A DNA stretch of 10,771 nt. It comes from Verrucomicrobiota bacterium (GTDB lineage: Bacteria; Verrucomicrobiota; Verrucomicrobiia; Limisphaerales; JAGWYX01). The notes below the pieces were generated by a model. It was not told the origin of the DNA. It saw only the letters and a program-made list of their open reading frames with translations, and made no database searches. The stretch covers positions 1-10,771 of the forward strand of contig JAGWYX010000056.1 in NCBI GenBank assembly GCA_018969165.1, read 5' to 3'. How positions within the stretch are numbered: position 1 is the stretch's first letter; every line of letters starts with the position of its first letter. Positions 1-7,129 of this stretch are shown here, one piece after another. The translations under genes were made by a program, and so were the position numbers.

Positions 1-1003
1 GCAGGTTTTGAAGCTGCTCACCAGCCTGGCCGTGACATTGGCCGGCTCGCTCGCCGTCAAGGCCGCCAGAGACCTCACGCTGCTGAACGTCTCGTACGAC
101 CCCACCCGGGAATTCTACCAGGAATTCAACGCGGCTTTCGCGCAGTACTGGATGGCGCGGACCGGAGAACGGATCGCCATCCGGCAATCACATGGCGGTT
201 CCGGCAAGCAGGCGCGGGCGGTGATGGACGGTTTGGAAGCCGACGTCGTGACGCTGGCGCTGGCCTACGATGTCGATGCGCTGGCCGGCAAGGGCCGGCT
301 GCTGCCGGTGGATTGGCAGAAGCGGCTGCCGGACAACAGCGCGCCCTACACCTCGACGATTGTGTTTCTGGTCAGGCAGGGCAACCCGAAAGGGATTCGG
401 GACTGGGATGATCTGGTCAAGCCGGGCGTCACCGTCATCACGCCGAACCCAAAAACCTCCGGCGGGGCGCGCTGGAATTATCTTGCGGCTTGGGGATACG
501 CGTTAAAGCGGCCCGGTGGTGACGAGGCCAAGGCGCGGGATTTCGTGGCCCGGCTTTACCGGAATGTCCCGATCCTGGACGCAGGGGCGCGCGGGGCGAC
601 GACGACGTTCGTTCAACGCGGTATCGGGGACGTATTGATCGCCTGGGAGAACGAGGCCTTGCTCTCGCGCAAGGAGTCCGGCCAAGCCAAGTTTCAGATT
701 ATCTATCCGTCGGTGAGTCTCCTGGCCGAGCCACCGGTTGCCTGGGTGGATCGCGTCGTGAAACGTCACGGGACCGAGGCGGTTGCCAAGGCCTACTTGG
801 AGTACCTCTACTCGGAGACCGGGCAGGAACTGGCGGCCAGGCATTTCTACCGGCCGCGGCGGCCCGAGGTGGCGGCACGGAATGCGGACCAGTTCCCGTC
901 CTTGAGGTTGTTCACCATCGCCGAGGTGTTCGGAGGATGGGAACGGGCGCAGCAGAAGTTTTTCCGCGAGGGCGGCGAGTTTGACCGGATTTTCAAACCC
1001 TGA
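1..1003 (+). CDS. sbp: Sulfate-binding periplasmic protein (Sbp), probably 5'-partial
   Basis: Periplasmic substrate-binding component of the sulfate/thiosulfate ABC importer; it captures the anion and hands it to the CysT/CysW channel. Numbering from the TTG at position 8, it has a hydrophobic signal-peptide-like start (residues 3-19), then QSHGGSGKQA at 60-69 and NPKTSGGARW at 147-156. These match the two classic sulfate-binding-protein signatures. Long stretches, such as RLPDNSAPYTSTIVFLV, match E. coli Sbp closely from memory. The length of about 331 residues is normal for the family. The start is uncertain: the frame stays open upstream to position 2, the only start-like codon is TTG at 8, and it has no properly spaced ribosome binding site. 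The true start probably lies a few codons before the window. The stop is TGA at 1001-1003. It is the first gene of a four-gene importer on this strand. Function is near certain; the exact start is not. Confidence 0.95.
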   Translation, partial: QVLKLLTSLAVTLAGSLAVKAARDLTLLNVSYDPTREFYQEFNAAFAQYWMARTGERIAIRQSHGGSGKQARAVMDGLEADVVTLALAYDVDALAGKGRLLPVDWQKRLPDNSAPYTSTIVFLVRQGNPKGIRDWDDLVKPGVTVITPNPKTSGGARWNYLAAWGYALKRPGGDEAKARDFVARLYRNVPILDAGARGATTTFVQRGIGDVLIAWENEALLSRKESGQAKFQIIYPSVSLLAEPPVAWVDRVVKRHGTEAVAKAYLEYLYSETGQELAARHFYRPRRPEVAARNADQFPSLRLFTIAEVFGGWERAQQKFFREGGEFDRIFKP

Positions 1004-1143
1004 ACCCCGAGCCGGCAACCGCCCCGTGATGTCTCAAACCCGCCCGGTGAACGCCTGGGCTGCGCGCCGACACGGATAAAATTAGTGTTCCTTGTCGTCG
1101 TCGGGTGGTGCATAATCGCCCCAGCGACGCCTTGCTGGGAATC

Positions 1144-1968
1144 ATGGCTGTAAAGAGATTCAACGCGCTCCCCGGCTTCGGCCTGACGATAGGCTTTACG
1201 ATGTGCTATCTGAGCGCCATCGTTCTGCTGCCCGTGGCCGCGCTGGTGCTCAAAGTGGTGGAGATTTCCTGGTCCGACTTCTGGCGGCTGGCAACTACCC
1301 CGCGCGCCCTGGCGGCCTATGAACTGACCTTCGGTGCATCGCTCCTGGCCGCGCTGGCCAATGCCGTGTTCGGCACATTGCTGGCATGGGTGCTGGTGCG
1401 GTATGAATTCCCGGGACGACGGTTGATTGATGCCCTGGTGGATTTCCCTTTCGCATTGCCGACGGCGGTGGCCGGGTTGACGCTGGCCAACCTGTTCGCC
1501 GCCGATGGTTGGCTGGGTCGATTCCTGGTTCCACTTGGCATCCCAGGGGCCTATACCCGGCTGGGCGTGGTGATCGCGCTGACGTTCGTGGGCATGCCGT
1601 TCATGGTACGGACGCTCCAACCGGTGCTTGAACACCTCGAGCGCGAGGTCGAGGAAGCCGCCGCGACGCTGGGAGCCGGGCGCTTGCGGACCTTCCTTGC
1701 CGTCATCGCGCCCACGCTGCTGCCCACGGTCCTCACCGGCTTCGCCTTGGCCTTCGCGCGGGCGATCGGCGAGTACGGTTCGATCGTGTTCATCTCGGGC
1801 AACCTGCCGTTCCGAACCGAGATTGCGCCGTATCTGATTGTGACGCGACTGGAGGAGTATGATTACGCGGGGGCACTGGCCCTGGCGGTGGTGTTATTGG
1901 GGGCCTCGTTCGGACTGCTGGCGTTGATCAACAGCCTGGAACAATGGGCCGGCCATTTCGAAGGTTGA
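1144..1968 (+). CDS. cysT: Sulfate/thiosulfate ABC transporter permease CysT (CysU)
   Basis: One of two inner-membrane permeases forming the sulfate/thiosulfate channel with CysW. The 274-residue product has about six hydrophobic segments, starting with residues 11-38. It carries the EAA loop that docks to the ATPase (EAAATLG at 161-167, followed by the downstream LP). The motif ARAIGEYGS near residues 195-203 is typical of CysT/CysW. I chose ATG 1144 over an in-frame GTG at 1105, because family members begin almost directly with the LPGFGLTIGFT-type segment and the extra 13 residues look like spacer. No strong Shine-Dalgarno is visible; a GGGA lies only about 3 nt before the ATG. It is 140 bp downstream of sbp and 3 bp upstream of cysW. 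The family assignment is firm; the start is moderately sure. Confidence 0.95.
   Translation: MAVKRFNALPGFGLTIGFTMCYLSAIVLLPVAALVLKVVEISWSDFWRLATTPRALAAYELTFGASLLAALANAVFGTLLAWVLVRYEFPGRRLIDALVDFPFALPTAVAGLTLANLFAADGWLGRFLVPLGIPGAYTRLGVVIALTFVGMPFMVRTLQPVLEHLEREVEEAAATLGAGRLRTFLAVIAPTLLPTVLTGFALAFARAIGEYGSIVFISGNLPFRTEIAPYLIVTRLEEYDYAGALALAVVLLGASFGLLALINSLEQWAGHFEG
1960..1964 (+). promoter_or_regulatory. Ribosome binding site of cysW inside the end of cysT
   Basis: GAAGG lies in the last two sense codons of cysT, 7 nt before the GTG at 1972. It supports the GTG as the cysW start and suggests translational coupling of the two permeases, which would help equal expression of both channel halves. 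Confidence 0.55.
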
Positions 1969-1971
1969 ACC

Positions 1972-2877
1972 GTGGCGGGAATCCACCAATTGAAGCGGCA
2001 CGACGGGGCCTCCCGGCGCGGGGCCGAGGAATCGCCGTTTATCAAGTGGACCTTGACGGCGCTGGCGCTGGCCTTTGCGCTGGTCTTTCTGCTCTTGCCG
2101 CTGGTGAACGTGTTTGTCCAGGCCCTGGCCCGCGGGTGGCAGGCTTACATCCAATCGCTGGCCGATCCCGATTCCTGGGCGGCCATTCGCCTGACGCTCT
2201 TCGTGGCGATCGTGGTGGTTCCCTTGAACGCCCTGTTCGGGGTCGCCGCCGCCTGGGCCATCGCCAAGTTCGATTTCCGGGGCAAATCGCTCCTGATCAC
2301 CTTGATCGACCTGCCGTTTTCGGTGTCACCGGTCGTGTCGGGCCTGATGCTGGTGCTGCTGTTCGGAATGCAGGGCTGGCTCGGGCCGTGGCTTGACGCT
2401 CGCGGCGTGAAAATCATCTTTGCCGTGCCCGGCATTGTGCTGGCGACGATGTTCGTGACATTTCCTTTCGTGGCGCGCGAGTTGATCCCGGTGATGCAGG
2501 CCACCGGCGCCGAACAGGAACAGGCGGCGCTGACGTTGGGCGCCAGCGGTTGGCAGACGTTCTGGCATGTCACGCTGCCGTCCGTCAAATGGGGCCTGAT
2601 CTACGGCGTCATCCTTTGCAACGCCCGCGCGATGGGCGAGTTCGGCGCCGTCTCGGTTGTTTCGGGCCACATCAGCGGCCTGACGAACACCATGCCGTTG
2701 CGGGTCGAGGAACTCTACAACCAATACCACGCGGTGGCGGCGTTTGCGGTGGCCAGTTTGTTGGCATTCCTGGCGCTGGCCACCCTTGGCCTCAAGACGT
2801 TCCTGGAGTGGCGCACCCAGCGTGAGTTCGCCTTGGCGCAACGCGTGGATGGAACAGCGCAGGACCCTCGCCGATGA
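1972..2877 (+). CDS. cysW: Sulfate/thiosulfate ABC transporter permease CysW
   Basis: Second inner-membrane permease of the sulfate/thiosulfate importer, partner of CysT. The 301-residue protein has a hydrophilic N-terminus of about 24 residues, then roughly six membrane segments, the first at about 26-45. The cytoplasmic coupling loop appears as EQAALTLGASGWQTFW (from 183), with the following TLP. The ARAMGEFGAVSVVSGHISG stretch is diagnostic for CysW. The start is GTG, supported by a GAAGG box 7 nt upstream and by a gap of only 3 bp to the cysT stop. The C-terminal 20 residues are charged, as expected for a cytoplasmic tail. The length is close to E. coli CysW (about 291). The next gene of the system, cysA, follows only after a 331-bp gap filled with palindromic DNA. 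Confidence 0.95.
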   Translation: MAGIHQLKRHDGASRRGAEESPFIKWTLTALALAFALVFLLLPLVNVFVQALARGWQAYIQSLADPDSWAAIRLTLFVAIVVVPLNALFGVAAAWAIAKFDFRGKSLLITLIDLPFSVSPVVSGLMLVLLFGMQGWLGPWLDARGVKIIFAVPGIVLATMFVTFPFVARELIPVMQATGAEQEQAALTLGASGWQTFWHVTLPSVKWGLIYGVILCNARAMGEFGAVSVVSGHISGLTNTMPLRVEELYNQYHAVAAFAVASLLAFLALATLGLKTFLEWRTQREFALAQRVDGTAQDPRR

Positions 2878-2897
2878 AGCATCTGCTGGCCATGGAC

Positions 2898-2966
2898 CGG
2901 ACCGCGGGTTGTCCGCAACCCGCAGCGGCCCGGCACGCCCTGCGGCTTGGGACCAGCCGCGGTCCG
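2898..2966. repeat. Inverted repeat, possible extragenic palindromic element
   Basis: The outer arms CGGACCGCGG (2898-2907) and CCGCGGTCCG (2957-2966) are perfect reverse complements. Inside, CCGCAG (2920-2925) pairs with CTGCGG (2940-2945), extendable with one mismatch. Alternatively a local 8-bp hairpin, GCGGGTTG/CAACCCGC, forms at 2904-2923 with a TCCG loop. The outer fold and the local hairpin share bases, so they are mutually exclusive. It begins 21 bp after the cysW stop. The T-run of an intrinsic terminator is absent. Its compact fold and extragenic place suggest a dispersed palindromic repeat, but only one copy lies in this window. Confidence 0.5.
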
Positions 2967-3134
2967 ATCGCGTGCGATGCACGGCCCCAGTACAGGTGCA
3001 ATCGCGGAAGAAGACTTCCCATGAATCCCCCAGCCCTTCGGGCCACCACTTCGCATGAAATTCGGTTTGTTGATTTCCAATGGCTTGCGCGGGACTTTCG
3101 GGGTAACCGGGCCGGAATGGGCCGCTCCTCTCGT

Positions 3135-3165
3135 CCCTCTCCTCCGCTGGCAGCGGGGGAGAGGG
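3135..3165. repeat. 31-nt near-perfect palindrome upstream of cysA
   Basis: CCCTCTCCTCCGCTG (3135-3149) pairs with CAGCGGGGGAGAGGG (3151-3165) around a single central G. The one non-complementary position would be a U-G wobble in RNA. It ends 43 bp before the cysA ATG, and the following GGGTGCCCGAAGGGTGGGAG completes a sequence I recall seeing dispersed in high-GC environmental genomes. As RNA it would be a very stable hairpin in the leader of cysA. There is no T-run, so termination is unlikely; effects on mRNA processing or stability are possible. Confidence 0.5.
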
Positions 3166-3208
3166 TGCCCGAAGGGTGGGAGCGGAGGGGCTTCGATCGT
3201 CCTCGTCC

Positions 3209-4312
3209 ATGAGCATCGAACTGAGATCGGTCAGCAAGCATTTTGGCGGCGTGGTGGCCGTCAACGACGTCAACTTCGCCGTCCAGGAAGGCGAACTGCT
3301 GGCGCTGCTCGGCCCCAGCGGCGGCGGTAAAACCACCGTGCTCCGCATGATCGCCGGACTCGAAATGCCGACGGCCGGCAATATTTTCATCCGCGGCGAA
3401 CGGGTCAACGATGTCCCCGTCCAGCAGCGTAACATCGGCTTTGTGTTCCAGAGCTACGCGTTGTTCAAAAACATGAACGTGTTCAAGAACGTCGCGTTCG
3501 GGCTCAAGGTCAAGAAGTGGAGCCGCCGCGACATTGCGGCGCGGGTGGCGGAGTTGCTCCACCTGTTCGGCCTGGAGGGTCTCGAACGGCGCTACCCGCA
3601 CCAACTCTCCGGCGGCCAGCGCCAGCGCGTCGCCATCGCCCGCGCCCTGGCGCCCAAGCCGAGCGTGCTGCTCCTCGATGAACCGTTCGGCGCGGTGGAC
3701 GCCAAGATCCGCCAGGAACTCCGCGAATGGCTCGTCCGCCTTCACCACGACCTCAACGTCACCACCATCTTCGTCACCCACGATCAGGAGGAGGCCATGG
3801 AGGTGGCCAACCGGATCGTGATCTTTTCCCGGGGCAACCTCGAACAGATCGGCACGCCCCGCGAAGTTTACGAACAGCCGGCCAACGAGTTTGTCGCCCG
3901 GTTTGTCGGTGTGATGAACGTGCTGGAGCTCGGGGTCCAGAACGGCGTGGCGCGCCTCGAGGAACTCGAGTTCCCGGCGCCGGACGAGCCGGATGGCCGG
4001 CGGCTGCGCATCGGGTTCCGCCCGTACGCCGTGCAGGTTTCGCCGGACCTGGCGCAGTACCGGTATCGCGCCGTGCTGCGTCACACGTTCTTCCTCGGGA
4101 TCATGCTGCGCCTGGAATTCGAGTTGCCCTCGGGTCTGACCATCCGCTCGCGCATGACCAAGGAGGAATACACCCAGCTCGGACTCGCCGACGACAAGGA
4201 GGTGTCGTTCCAGATACGCCAGTACCGGGTCCTCTCGCGCGAGACCGCCCCGCTGACGCCCGAGATCGCCACGTCCGACCAACGCGTGCCCAGCCTCGGT
4301 GAAGGAATTTAG
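3209..4312 (+). CDS. cysA: Sulfate/thiosulfate ABC transporter ATP-binding protein CysA
   Basis: Cytoplasmic ATPase that powers sulfate/thiosulfate import through CysT/CysW. The 367-residue protein has all nucleotide-binding motifs: Walker A GPSGGGKTT (35-43), Q-loop Gln81, signature LSGGQ (133-137), Walker B VLLLDEP (153-159) and H-loop His191. The C-terminal part, from about 235, is the short regulatory domain of the CysA/MalK type, with RIGFRPYAVQVSP. The text THDQEEAMEVANRIVIF is typical for CysA rather than for other importers. I chose ATG 3209, giving MSIELRSVSKHF, the usual family beginning. An in-frame GTG at 3176 would add 11 residues encoded by the tail of a palindromic repeat. No well-spaced Shine-Dalgarno precedes the ATG (GGAGGGG is about 18 nt away). 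It is the last gene of the importer; the next gene faces it. Confidence 0.96.
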   Translation: MSIELRSVSKHFGGVVAVNDVNFAVQEGELLALLGPSGGGKTTVLRMIAGLEMPTAGNIFIRGERVNDVPVQQRNIGFVFQSYALFKNMNVFKNVAFGLKVKKWSRRDIAARVAELLHLFGLEGLERRYPHQLSGGQRQRVAIARALAPKPSVLLLDEPFGAVDAKIRQELREWLVRLHHDLNVTTIFVTHDQEEAMEVANRIVIFSRGNLEQIGTPREVYEQPANEFVARFVGVMNVLELGVQNGVARLEELEFPAPDEPDGRRLRIGFRPYAVQVSPDLAQYRYRAVLRHTFFLGIMLRLEFELPSGLTIRSRMTKEEYTQLGLADDKEVSFQIRQYRVLSRETAPLTPEIATSDQRVPSLGEGI

Positions 4313-4648
4313 CAGGACGCCCCTCGCTCTCCAGGAACCGAGAAGGAAGGGGCGCCCGCTCTTCCCGGCCCACAGGGCGAGACCGGAGGTGCCTCGGTTC
4401 ATGCTCCCGATGCGCAATTGGTGGACCGAGGGAGCCTTTCATAAACCGTCGAAATGACCGCCAGGTTTTGGAGTGCGCCAGCCCTCTGGCGCTTTTCGCG
4501 GGCCCTTGGCAAAGCAGCGGAGGACCGCCGGCGCGTCGGTCGTGCGGATGGTTTCCGCCGGATCCCCGGCCACCCGGCGGCGGGCAGTGTCCTGATTTCG
4601 TAGCTCTATGAGCCGCAGCACAGCCGCTTCAAAATCAAGCCGTGCAAG
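4313..4648. other. Convergent intergenic spacer, cysA to YfhO-type gene
   Basis: This stretch lies between two genes that point at each other, and I see no credible coding region. It holds the hairpin with T-run at 4475-4496 and a looser inverted pair, CGCCCCT (4318-4324) with AGGGGCG (4348-4354). A frame on the minus strand (4439-4621, 60 codons) has no recognisable features and its C-terminal half is the antisense of the terminator-like repeat, so it is left out. I found no clear terminator for the minus-strand gene ending at 4649. Confidence 0.5.
4475..4496 (+). terminator. Candidate intrinsic terminator after cysA
   Basis: GCGCCAG (4475-4481), loop CCCT, CTGGCGC (4486-4492), then TTTT (4493-4496). 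This 7-bp perfect GC-rich stem with a tetraloop and short T-run is the right shape for a Rho-independent terminator reading on the plus strand. It sits 163 bp after the cysA stop, which is rather far. The sequence around it (TTTTGGAGTGCGCCAG) resembles a dispersed element I recall from similar genomes, so it may be a repeat that happens to fold this way. Confidence 0.5.
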
Positions 4649-6985
4649 TCACAGGCTCGCGCTCCGACCGCAAATTCGGACATGGCCCGGCCGTGCGCGA
4701 AGCCAGACGAACAAGCAGCCGATCAGCGCAATACCGGAAATGGCGGCACCCGTCCAAAAGATGGGATCGCGATAAGCCAATTCGACGCGGTGCGAACCGG
4801 CCGGCACTTCGAGCGCCTGGAATCCAAAGTTCGCCCGCCACAACGGCACCCGGCGGCCGTCCACCGTCGCCTGCCACAGATGATAATACGTCTGGGCGAT
4901 CACGAGCATCGCGGGCCGGTCGGCTTCGGCGGTGAACGCCACGCTTTGACTGGCGAATTTCGGGGATCGAATCCCGATCGTGCTCGCGTTGCTCACCGTG
5001 ACCGAGCTGCGGACCTGCGGCGGCAGGTAAACCCACCGCCGCGAGTCAAACGCGGGCGACGCCAGCGCCTGCAAGGTCGATGCGTCGTCGGCGAAAGCCG
5101 GTTTCTGTCCGCCGGTGATCAGCGGCAGAAAAGTCGGCCGAGCTTGCCAGTCGATCATCTTGTCCGGCGCGGTGATGTGCGAGACGCCGAGAAAATCTTC
5201 CAGCCGCGGCAGGTCGCCATTGGTGGTCGCATACAACATTGCGCGCAGCGTTTCGACCTCGCGCGGGTAAAGCGGATAAAAACTCTCAAGCTTCGGGATG
5301 TCATCGAGCAGGTTGCAGTCGCCCAGGAACCCAAGCCGCGAGAACAGGTAATCATCGACCGCGTCCGGCAGGTTCAATTTGAACAGCATCGCCCGCGCCG
5401 CCGGACTGGGCATGACGCGGGCCCCGCCCAGGCGCGGTTCCGGCGCCAGCTTCAGTTGCGTCCGGGCCCAGCCCGGTTCGTAAACGCGGCGAGCGATGGT
5501 GGGGTTGAGCCGCGGCGCCTGGCAGAGCACGTCCAGCCACAGCAGGACCAACAATGCTAACCCGGCGAGCCCTTGACGGCTGCCGCGAAGCGTTCGCACC
5601 GCCACCAACGCGCCAACCACCAGAATCAGAAACGCGATCCGGCCCGCACCACATTTCCAGGTCGCCGGCCAACGGTCGGTCGCGAACGGGAATTGGTGGG
5701 CAACCGCCAGCAGCGCGACGATCAATAATCCCGTCGCGGTGGCGACCACCAGGAGCAGGCGCCGCCCTTCCGGGATCGCCGTCGTCCGGGTCTGTATGTG
5801 ACCGTGGACTCCGAACGCGCTCAAGAGCGGCGCCAGGAACATCGCCAGCAGGACGCACTTGATCGGGTAACGCATGAAACCGACTTGGGGAATCGCCTCG
5901 TGCAGCCAGCGATAGAGATAACCCCGGTCGCCCAGCGCCAGCGTCAACGAAAGCAGGATCAGCACGGCCAGCATCCAGACCCGCCGCCGCCGCACCTTCC
6001 CGATCGCCAACACCGACAGCACAGGCACCCCGATGCCCAGGTAATACGACGCCAGCCAGTATTGTCCGGACTGCACGAATACCCCCTGGTGCGACGGATA
6101 ACAATGGAACAACGGCACCAGAAAGTTCGCCCAGCCCCACACCGGCATCGCCCACGCCGAGTCGCCAAACCCGGGTCCCCGTTGCGAGTGCGCCAGCAGA
6201 TCGAAGAACGGCAGCAATTGCGCCGCCGCTATCCCCGCCACCAGGCCCACCACCGCGACCAGCCGGGCGAACCGCCAAAATTCAATCTGAAATCTGAAAT
6301 CTGAAATCCGGCATCCCCCGATCCACACCGCCCCGGCCACCAGCCACGTCAACAGGACCACTTCCGGCGCGCCCGAGAGCATCTGCAGCGCCCCGACCCA
6401 CGCCGCGATCACTATCCGCCGGCCACCGTCGCGCCAGGCGCGCTCGACTTCGAGCGTCACCCACGGCATCCAGGCCAGCCCGGCGATCGTGCTCGTCCAG
6501 GTCAGGCAACAAAGCATCGCCCCGTTGAACGCGAATACGACCCCCGCCACCGCGGCGGCGAACCGGACGCCCGTCCATCGGTGCGCCAGCCGATACATTC
6601 CCAACCCGCCCAGGAACAGATGCAGCAGGCAGAACACGCCGAGCGCCCACGAAAGCGGAAACAACAGGTAGAATAATGCCGGTGGATAGAGCGTCAGCGT
6701 GCCCCATTGCGCCAGGAACGGCACCCCGCAACTGCTGAGCGAATTCCACAGTGGCAACTCACCGCGCCAGAAACTCTGGCGCTGATAATACGCCAGCGGA
6801 TAGGTGAATATCCCGTAGTCACGGAGAAAAAAGGTGCCCGCGCCGGACACCACGTCCGGAAACGCCGCCACGATCAACAACGCCAGCATGCCGGCGAAAC
6901 GCCCCGGGGTGAACCAGGCATCCAGTGCGTCGGTCGGCGCCGCGCTAGATTCCTTGAACACCGATTCTTTTTGCGGCCAGTTCAA
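4649..6985 (-). CDS. YfhO-type polytopic membrane protein, copy A
   Basis: A 778-residue integral membrane protein of the YfhO type (GT-C-like fold); in Bacillus, YfhO is linked to glycosylation of lipoteichoic acid using a lipid-linked sugar. Roughly 12 hydrophobic segments occupy residues 30-490, plus one near the C-terminus. The first loop has FFLRDYGIFTYPLAYY with Asp56, the position where GT-C enzymes keep a catalytic acid, followed by the LWNSLSSCGVPF segment. A mostly soluble region (about 500-735) ends with YYHLWQATVDGRRVPLWRAN and the VPAG-HRVEL strand, the typical YfhO tail. The start is TTG at 6985: no ATG or GTG exists upstream in frame, and AGAAGGGAG lies 8 nt before it. It overlaps a three-codon out-of-frame ORF. 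It follows its paralogue (7130-9430) by 144 bp, probably in one transcript. A heptamer repeat encodes residues 226-234. Acceptor and sugar cannot be told. Confidence 0.85.
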   Translation of the reverse strand: MNWPQKESVFKESSAAPTDALDAWFTPGRFAGMLALLIVAAFPDVVSGAGTFFLRDYGIFTYPLAYYQRQSFWRGELPLWNSLSSCGVPFLAQWGTLTLYPPALFYLLFPLSWALGVFCLLHLFLGGLGMYRLAHRWTGVRFAAAVAGVVFAFNGAMLCCLTWTSTIAGLAWMPWVTLEVERAWRDGGRRIVIAAWVGALQMLSGAPEVVLLTWLVAGAVWIGGCRISDFRFQIEFWRFARLVAVVGLVAGIAAAQLLPFFDLLAHSQRGPGFGDSAWAMPVWGWANFLVPLFHCYPSHQGVFVQSGQYWLASYYLGIGVPVLSVLAIGKVRRRRVWMLAVLILLSLTLALGDRGYLYRWLHEAIPQVGFMRYPIKCVLLAMFLAPLLSAFGVHGHIQTRTTAIPEGRRLLLVVATATGLLIVALLAVAHQFPFATDRWPATWKCGAGRIAFLILVVGALVAVRTLRGSRQGLAGLALLVLLWLDVLCQAPRLNPTIARRVYEPGWARTQLKLAPEPRLGGARVMPSPAARAMLFKLNLPDAVDDYLFSRLGFLGDCNLLDDIPKLESFYPLYPREVETLRAMLYATTNGDLPRLEDFLGVSHITAPDKMIDWQARPTFLPLITGGQKPAFADDASTLQALASPAFDSRRWVYLPPQVRSSVTVSNASTIGIRSPKFASQSVAFTAEADRPAMLVIAQTYYHLWQATVDGRRVPLWRANFGFQALEVPAGSHRVELAYRDPIFWTGAAISGIALIGCLFVWLRARPGHVRICGRSASL
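6284..6308. repeat. Heptamer tandem repeat (AATCTGA) inside YfhO-type copy A
   Basis: Three full AATCTGA units plus AATC on the plus strand. On the coding (minus) strand it reads ISDFRFQI in a cytoplasmic-looking loop between two membrane segments, around residues 226-234. Three units make 21 bp, so they keep the frame. Confidence 0.9.
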
Positions 6986-7002
6986 ATCATGATCTCCCTT
7001 CT
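6983..7002 (-). promoter_or_regulatory. Translation start region of copy A: SD, mini-ORF and TTG
   Basis: On the minus strand AGAAGGGAG (7002-6994) precedes ATG (6990), which opens a three-codon frame ATGATTTGA. The TGA of this mini-ORF overlaps the TTG (6985-6983) that begins the long frame. Spacing from the GGAG to the TTG is 8 nt, close to ideal; to the ATG it is 3 nt. This determines the start choice and hints at a competing or coupling start. Confidence 0.55.
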
Positions 7003-7086
7003 CTTTGCTGCGTTTGGGGCTTCAAGGAATCTCTAAGCGAGGCGCGCACAGAGGAGAAATTGGTAGACGACGGAAAACGGGAATAG

Positions 7087-7112
7087 TTGGACCGAGCCAG
7101 AATGCGGTCCAA
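7087..7112. other. Intercistronic hairpin between the two YfhO-type genes
   Basis: TTGGACCG (7087-7094) and CGGTCCAA (7105-7112) are perfect reverse complements with a 10-nt loop. It lies 18 bp beyond the stop of copy B on the minus strand and about 100 bp before copy A. There is no T-run immediately after it on the minus strand, so full termination is doubtful; an RNA stability or processing role is possible. Confidence 0.4.
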
Positions 7113-7129
7113 GGACAGTCGTCTCATGT

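Larger units (their letters stand above)
2878..3208. other. Non-coding spacer between cysW and cysA
   Basis: This gap interrupts an otherwise compact operon. It contains an inverted repeat at 2898-2966 and a second hairpin at 3135-3165. An open frame at 2874-3212 crosses it, but the translation has no recognisable domain, an R/P/A-rich composition, and runs through both palindromes, so I do not call it a gene. No convincing sigma70-type promoter is seen in front of cysA. Either cysA is co-transcribed with cysW through these structures, or it has a promoter I cannot recognise. Confidence 0.6.

Noticed and set aside
1070..1120. Promoter between sbp and cysT (TAAAAT and CATAAT look like -10 boxes)
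   Set aside because: No -35-like box at a suitable distance (TTGTCG is only 13 bp before CATAAT).
1105..1143. GTG start extending cysT by 13 residues
   Set aside because: No ribosome binding site and no family counterpart for the extra residues; ATG 1144 gives the usual length.
3176..3208. GTG start extending cysA by 11 residues
   Set aside because: The extension is encoded by the end of a palindromic repeat, and the family begins at the MSIELRSVSKHF-like segment.
2874..3212. Small plus-strand gene between cysW and cysA (112 codons)
   Set aside because: It crosses two palindromic elements, overlaps the end of cysW and the start of cysA, and has no recognisable domain.
4318..4354. Inverted pair CGCCCCT/AGGGGCG just after cysA as terminator
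   Set aside because: A 23-nt loop and no T-run make termination unlikely.
2792..4417. Long minus-strand open frame (541 codons) opposite cysA
   Set aside because: Antisense of the well-conserved cysA and of the palindromic spacer; composition is typical of a shadow frame and no domain is visible.
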